Shown: positions 31,539-35,506 of the stretch, one piece after another
Layout of the letters: each line of letters starts with the position of its first letter
Position numbering within the stretch: position 1 is the stretch's first letter
Assembly: GCA_002433485.1 (NCBI GenBank)
Contig: DJIF01000083.1
Span: forward strand, 1 to 35,506
Reading direction: 5' to 3'
DNA length: 35,506 nt
Source of the DNA: Deltaproteobacteria bacterium UBA6601
GTDB taxonomy: Bacteria; Myxococcota_A; UBA796; UBA9615
The notes under the pieces: generated by a model
The model's database searches: none
What the model saw: only the letters and a program-made list of their open reading frames with translations
Told to the model about the DNA's origin: nothing
Position numbers and translations under genes: made by a program

Positions 31539-32759
31539 CTAGCGCTTCACAGCGCGCTCCAAACCCAGCAACTTCATGACCTGACCGCCCACGGTGAACA
31601 GCAACTTGCTTGAGTTGTAGTCTCGGTAGGATTTGTTGGGGGCGTCTCGATATTCAAGCAGTTCAGCCACGGGGATGCCGAGCTTGGTGGCGATGTATTC
31701 GAAGTCCTGAACGATGGTCTCGCTATCCCAACCAGGGCGGGAGAGAGCTTCAAGAGCTTCCTCACGGCTCATCTGACCCGTCAGGATGAGGCTCGAGAAC
31801 TGGACCTTGCGCGAGTCAAAGCCGAACTTCGTGGGTAGCCAGTAACCTTCGTAGAAGCGGGTGAAGCGCGACTCGAAGTGCTTGCGGGGATAGGACTGCC
31901 AGTTGTATTCCTGCTGCAATACAGCGATGGCCTGCTGTTTGACAAAAGGCACGTAATTCAACGGCTTGACGACTCGAACGCCACGCAGATAACGAAGGTA
32001 GACCTTGTGAAACAGGATTCCGCTTAACGGATAGTTCTGCAGCGGCTGCCTGCCAAAGCGCCTCTGGATGTCATGGATCTGGCGCATGTCGGTGGCGTAA
32101 TAGAAGAAATCCAGCGGGTTGCGGACGCACTCTGTTGAGTAGTTGCCACCGTTAAGGATGTACTTGATGCGGTGCTTATTGGCGAAGTGGTAGAGCGTCG
32201 CGATGAAGGCGTGGTCTTGCGGGATGTCGATGTTAGAGACTCCAGCCTTAAAGTAGGCGAGCTGGAAGTCCTTCATCTCCTCCCAGTCGATGACCTCGGT
32301 GTAGAGGTCGAGGCCGAGCCCGTCGATGAGGGACTCGATGTTTCCTACTGCGATCTGAGAGTTCCAGCCACCATCCACATGGAAGACCAGTGGCCGCAGT
32401 CCGAACTCGCGGACCGCCACATGGCACATGTAGGAACTGTCCAGGCCCCCACTGATGCCGATCAGACAGTCGAAGTCCCGACCCTCGCCGTCTTTCTTGA
32501 TGTTCTTGACGATAGCTTCGAGTTCGGCGCGGCCCCGCTCGTCGGTATGCCAGTGGGGCTGGACGTCTTGGTGGAAGCCGTGGCAGTGGTCGCAGACACC
32601 TTCTTTATCGAATGAGATGCGAGGGTCTGTCGTGTCCATCACGCAGTTGCTGCAGCGTCGATAGCCCTCTTCGTCCGGGGCAATGAAGCCAGCAGGGCGG
32701 TGCGAGGTCCGCCAGGCGCCGGGAGCGTTGGTGATGCGGGACTCGATGGAAGCGGTCAT
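31539..32759 (-). CDS. N-acetyl sugar amidotransferase (WbpG/PseA-like)
   Basis: 406 residues from the ATG at 32759; a TTG at 32795 adds twelve residues without support. A zinc-knuckle N-terminus (CSNC at 36-39 and CDHC at 56-59) precedes the PP-loop ATP-binding SGGLDSS at 103-109. It would use ATP and ammonia to turn an N-acetyl group into an acetamidino group on a UDP-amino sugar. The immediate HisH-like and HisF-like neighbours supply ammonia. Length and motifs match the WbpG/LegFaci family. The substrate is probably a UDP-N-acetyl (di)amino uronic or nonulosonic sugar; the precise identity is unknown. Confidence 0.92.
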   Translation of the reverse strand: MTASIESRITNAPGAWRTSHRPAGFIAPDEEGYRRCSNCVMDTTDPRISFDKEGVCDHCHGFHQDVQPHWHTDERGRAELEAIVKNIKKDGEGRDFDCLIGISGGLDSSYMCHVAVREFGLRPLVFHVDGGWNSQIAVGNIESLIDGLGLDLYTEVIDWEEMKDFQLAYFKAGVSNIDIPQDHAFIATLYHFANKHRIKYILNGGNYSTECVRNPLDFFYYATDMRQIHDIQRRFGRQPLQNYPLSGILFHKVYLRYLRGVRVVKPLNYVPFVKQQAIAVLQQEYNWQSYPRKHFESRFTRFYEGYWLPTKFGFDSRKVQFSSLILTGQMSREEALEALSRPGWDSETIVQDFEYIATKLGIPVAELLEYRDAPNKSYRDYNSSKLLFTVGGQVMKLLGLERAVKR

Positions 32760-32822
32760 GGGTGTGGATCTACTCTCTGGAGGGCGCTTTCGCAATTATC
32801 GAGCCTCAGATCTTGCCCAGAC

Positions 32823-34436
32823 TCAGGAGTTCTGGTCTTTTCCAGCGCTTGTCTGTTTGTGCCTGAGTCGCCGCCGCAACATGGATTTAATGGTCTCTAT
32901 GAGTTCATCTAATTCCTTAAGGCCGCTGAGTCGGGCTGCCCAGTAAAAAGCCCCGCCACCGCTAAGGGTGGCGAGCAGCAGTTGCAGGCTTAGGATCAGG
33001 TTGCTGTCACCTTCCAGCAGCCATTGAGCGCTGGAGAAGCCAAGTTGGGCCCCGAGCAATGCCATCAGTGAAGCAGGCAGGAGGCGTGTGAAGAAGGGCA
33101 GCAGGCTACTGAAGCGCAGCCCCAGCATTTGGTGGGCCATGGTCAGGAACAGTCCAGCACCAAGCATGTCGATGGCCGATAGACAGACAGCCATGCCAAG
33201 GGCGCCGTGTTCCTCCCAGGTCAGAGCGTAGGCGAGGTTCACCGTTGTTACTCGGATCAGGCCATAGGCGATGGCGGGGCCGGGTCGTGAGTTGGCAAAG
33301 AACACGGTGGCGATCACCAGGCGAATCACTTCGGTGATCAGACTGGGCACGTAGGCGATGAGCAGTAGGCCGGTAAGTTGAGCTGCATCGCTACCGAAGG
33401 CGCCGCGGCCGAAGGTCACCTGCACCAATGGATTGGCGAGCAGTGCCATTCCGGCCAGGACAGGCAACACGAGCAGAAGCAGCATCTTGAGGGCGCGCAG
33501 GGTCAGACGTTCAAGCTCTTCTCGATCCTGGTGGACCGCCTTGCTGGATAATGCCGGTAGCAGGACTACCAGCAGGCCGCCGAACAGCACCTGATTGGGG
33601 AGGCTTGCGAGCCGAATCGCGTAGCCCATGCAGCTGAGGTGACCGGGGGGTAGGCCAGTGGCGAAGTAGCGCTCAGAGAGCACCATCAGGAAGCCGCCGG
33701 AGTAGTTGAGCAGCCACAGCAGCAGCAACACGCCACTGCCCTTGAGGACGGTCTCAACCGCCTCTGGTCGTAACTTCGGTAGCAGCCGCTCGCGGAACGG
33801 GTAGATGGCTACGGTGAGGCATTGCAGGATGGAGCCCACCGATAGGCCCAGAGCCAGGCTTTCGACCCCTTTGGAGCGGCCCAGCAGCAGCAGCCCGATG
33901 ACCCCGCCGATGTTGAGCAGTGGGGTTGCGATCTGAACCAGGATCAGGTGGCCTCGTGCATGGGCCAGGGAGCTGAGGACTGCGATGATCGCCGTGCACG
34001 GAATGATCGGCAGCATGGCGTGCATCAGTTGGACCGAAAGCAGGTGGGTTTCGGTCGGTAGCTTCGGTGCGACCCATGAGATCAGTGGGTCGGTGAATAA
34101 GCCGAACCCAATGGTGAGGAGCAAGGCAGCAGGCAGGTAGATGAGAATGCTGGCGCCCAGGTAGGCACTACTGCTTTGCTCTTCCTCTCCCTGGACTTCT
34201 GCGAGTTGGCGTCGCTGGTATTCGGGAACGAAGATGCGCGGGAGTTGGGCCGCGGCTGAGCCCATTGCTACCAGCAGGATGGAGAACACCAGGTAGAAGG
34301 CATCCGTCTGGTAGGAGGCGCCGAACCAGGCCGAAACCAGGATTTCGCGGATGAAGCCAAGCAATTTGGTGACGACCGTCACCAGGGTCAGGAGTATCGA
34401 CAGAGCGCCGAGGTTACGAAATGGAGCCCGGGCCAC
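32823..34436 (-). CDS. MurJ/MviN-family lipid-linked glycan flippase
   Basis: 537 residues, about fourteen membrane helices. MviN signature at the start (LVTKLLGFIREILVSAWFGASYQTDAFYLVFSI) and helices with the conserved ERYFATGLPPGHLSCMGYAIRLASLP block in the middle. Family members move lipid II or other polyprenyl-diphosphate sugars across the inner membrane. Because the gene lies in the glycan locus and not with cell-wall genes, it probably exports the lipid-linked repeat unit, but a cell-wall MurJ role cannot be ruled out. GTG at 34436; the ribosome binding site is weak. The gene follows the MopE-fibrinogen gene by 15 bases. Confidence 0.88.
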   Translation of the reverse strand: MARAPFRNLGALSILLTLVTVVTKLLGFIREILVSAWFGASYQTDAFYLVFSILLVAMGSAAAQLPRIFVPEYQRRQLAEVQGEEEQSSSAYLGASILIYLPAALLLTIGFGLFTDPLISWVAPKLPTETHLLSVQLMHAMLPIIPCTAIIAVLSSLAHARGHLILVQIATPLLNIGGVIGLLLLGRSKGVESLALGLSVGSILQCLTVAIYPFRERLLPKLRPEAVETVLKGSGVLLLLWLLNYSGGFLMVLSERYFATGLPPGHLSCMGYAIRLASLPNQVLFGGLLVVLLPALSSKAVHQDREELERLTLRALKMLLLLVLPVLAGMALLANPLVQVTFGRGAFGSDAAQLTGLLLIAYVPSLITEVIRLVIATVFFANSRPGPAIAYGLIRVTTVNLAYALTWEEHGALGMAVCLSAIDMLGAGLFLTMAHQMLGLRFSSLLPFFTRLLPASLMALLGAQLGFSSAQWLLEGDSNLILSLQLLLATLSGGGAFYWAARLSGLKELDELIETIKSMLRRRLRHKQTSAGKDQNS

Positions 34437-34451
34437 CGGCTGCTGGGCCCT

Positions 34452-35506
34452 TTAGCGAATCATCATCCAGACAGTTGAGGAACGGCAATGGCCCGCAATG
34501 CACTTGCGGCCTCTCAAGTTGTCGTCCTCTACCTGAATGTAGTTGTTGCTGGCGTCTTGTGAACTCCAGAGGTTGAGCCACAGATCGCTACCTCCACCGA
34601 GCTCCGAGACTCCCTCCGTGTAGTTCATTGCAGATTGGACCGAGTCGCTTGGGCTGGAGATACTGCTTACCGACTTATAGAAGGTGATGTTGGTGGTTGT
34701 GGTGCCCGAGCTCCCGTTGCCCTCCAGCCAATCGCTGAAACCATTGCCTGAGTTGGCGGTCTTATCAGCGAAGACCAGGACATCATTGTTGCTGGCGAAG
34801 CGCCACATCACTGTGCTCCAGCCCGAGTCGGCAAAGATAGCTGAGTCGCAGTTGCTGCTGGTTGAACTGGCGCAGCTAGTGTCCAGGCTGTCGCTGCCGA
34901 TGCCGAAAGTGATGCTTTCCTTGCTGGCGACCAGTGTCCACCCGCCACCATCACTGCTCATGTCGCAATGTGCTTGAAAAGGCGTGAGGTCATTGAGGGT
35001 GACCCAATACAGGCCGTCGGCAGATGGGCTGATGCGACTGTTGAGCACATCAAGGCAGCTGGCCCCCGCGCAGGCCGCACCCAGGCCGGTGGCATCGGCA
35101 CCGTCGATGACAGTGTCACAGTCGTTGTCGATGGCATCGCAGAGTTCAGGCGCCCCTGGATATGCGGTGTCCTCAATGTCGTTGCAGTCGGCGCAGTCAA
35201 GGAACCCATCTGCGTCGGAGTTGACCTCGCCCCCACCATCGTTGGCAGCTGTCGTGAAATCGGCGCTGCCGTTGCAGTCGTTGTCCTGTCCATCGCAGGC
35301 CTCAGCGTTACCAGGGAAGTTATTGTGGTCGCTGTCGGCACAATCCGCACAGTTCAGGCTGCCGTCCGAGTCGGAGTCGGCGTTCTCTCCACCGCCATCA
35401 TCGATCGCTGAGACGAAGTCGGCGCCTGCGTTGCAGTCGTTGTCTAGACCATCACAGAGCTCGGCGTTGCCGGGGAAGTTGTCGGCGTTGCCGTCTTCGC
35501 AGTCCT
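34452..35506 (-). CDS. MopE-repeat protein with C-terminal fibrinogen-like domain (5' partial)
   Basis: The frame is open beyond the window end on the minus strand; 351 residues are visible. The N-terminal part in view has repeats of the MopE kind (FPGNAELCDGLDNDCN, FPGNAEACDGQDNDCN, YPGAPELCDAIDNDCD) separated by DDGGGENADSDSDGSLNC-type calcium-loop segments. A CAGASCLDVLNSR junction leads into a ~205-residue fibrinogen-like domain marked by FQAHCDMSSDGGGWTLV and a C-terminal Cys pair (KCIAGHC). It is a distinct paralogue of the gene at 1-1713. A shorter frame starting at 35048 is not the true gene because coding clearly continues upstream. Predicted surface adhesin. Confidence 0.85.
   Translation of the reverse strand, partial: DCEDGNADNFPGNAELCDGLDNDCNAGADFVSAIDDGGGENADSDSDGSLNCADCADSDHNNFPGNAEACDGQDNDCNGSADFTTAANDGGGEVNSDADGFLDCADCNDIEDTAYPGAPELCDAIDNDCDTVIDGADATGLGAACAGASCLDVLNSRISPSADGLYWVTLNDLTPFQAHCDMSSDGGGWTLVASKESITFGIGSDSLDTSCASSTSSNCDSAIFADSGWSTVMWRFASNNDVLVFADKTANSGNGFSDWLEGNGSSGTTTTNITFYKSVSSISSPSDSVQSAMNYTEGVSELGGGSDLWLNLWSSQDASNNYIQVEDDNLRGRKCIAGHCRSSTVWMMIR

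Overview
The window is chromosomal DNA from a high-GC, Gram-negative, menaquinone-using bacterium, most likely an uncultured member of the Myxococcota or other former Deltaproteobacteria. Evidence for this: several lipoproteins with acidic DDDDSA/DDDDT spacers, very long secreted proteins built from MopE-type DCDD...CDGxDNDC metal-binding repeats, Cys-rich secreted proteins, frequent GTG/TTG starts, and a polysaccharide locus. The lineage is an inference from protein style. No rRNA, tRNA, insertion sequence, prophage or CRISPR was seen.

Layout. 1-1713 is the 3' part of a MopE-repeat protein ending in a fibrinogen-like domain. 1812-4519 holds menB, a DUF3105 lipoprotein and a long-chain-type acyl-CoA dehydrogenase. 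4629-8359 has two convergent surface proteins: a lipoprotein with an extensin-like (M15-fold) domain and an 835-residue MopE-repeat lipoprotein with a TLDc domain. 8491-11267 holds an orphan, an isocitrate/isopropylmalate-type dehydrogenase, a zinc-ribbon protein and a cold-shock/Tudor-like fusion. 11268-11704 is non-coding, with a promoter-like sequence, alternative pairings and a strong terminator hairpin ahead of a cation:proton antiporter (11705-13024). 12903-18671 (minus) is an operon of a spermidine-synthase-like membrane protein, an aspartoacylase-family hydrolase, a short-chain dehydrogenase and a membrane glycosyltransferase that appears to start at CTG. 18814-21577 (plus) holds three exported proteins; the last, a lipoprotein, is preceded by a clear c-di-GMP-I (GEMM) riboswitch abutting its ribosome binding site.

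21650-34436 is a surface-polysaccharide locus. It has two WecA/MraY-type phosphoglycosyl transferases (one with Asn for the Asp of the VFMGD motif), a bi-domain dehydrogenase, a heparinase II/III-family protein, a GT4 glycosyltransferase, a HisF-like/HisH-like/N-acetyl-sugar amidotransferase module that would amidinate a sugar, and a MurJ/MviN-type flippase. 34452-35506 (minus) is another 5'-truncated MopE-repeat plus fibrinogen-like protein, so the window is bounded by two related adhesin-like genes.

As a whole the window reads as envelope and matrix biology: glycan initiation, nucleotide-sugar modification, glycan transfer, flipping and trimming next to large Ca/metal-binding surface proteins, with at least one lipoprotein under direct c-di-GMP control. 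The most notable observations are the GEMM riboswitch, the D-to-N phosphoglycosyl transferase paralogue, the structured leader before the antiporter, the CTG start, and the MopE-TLDc and MopE-fibrinogen architectures.
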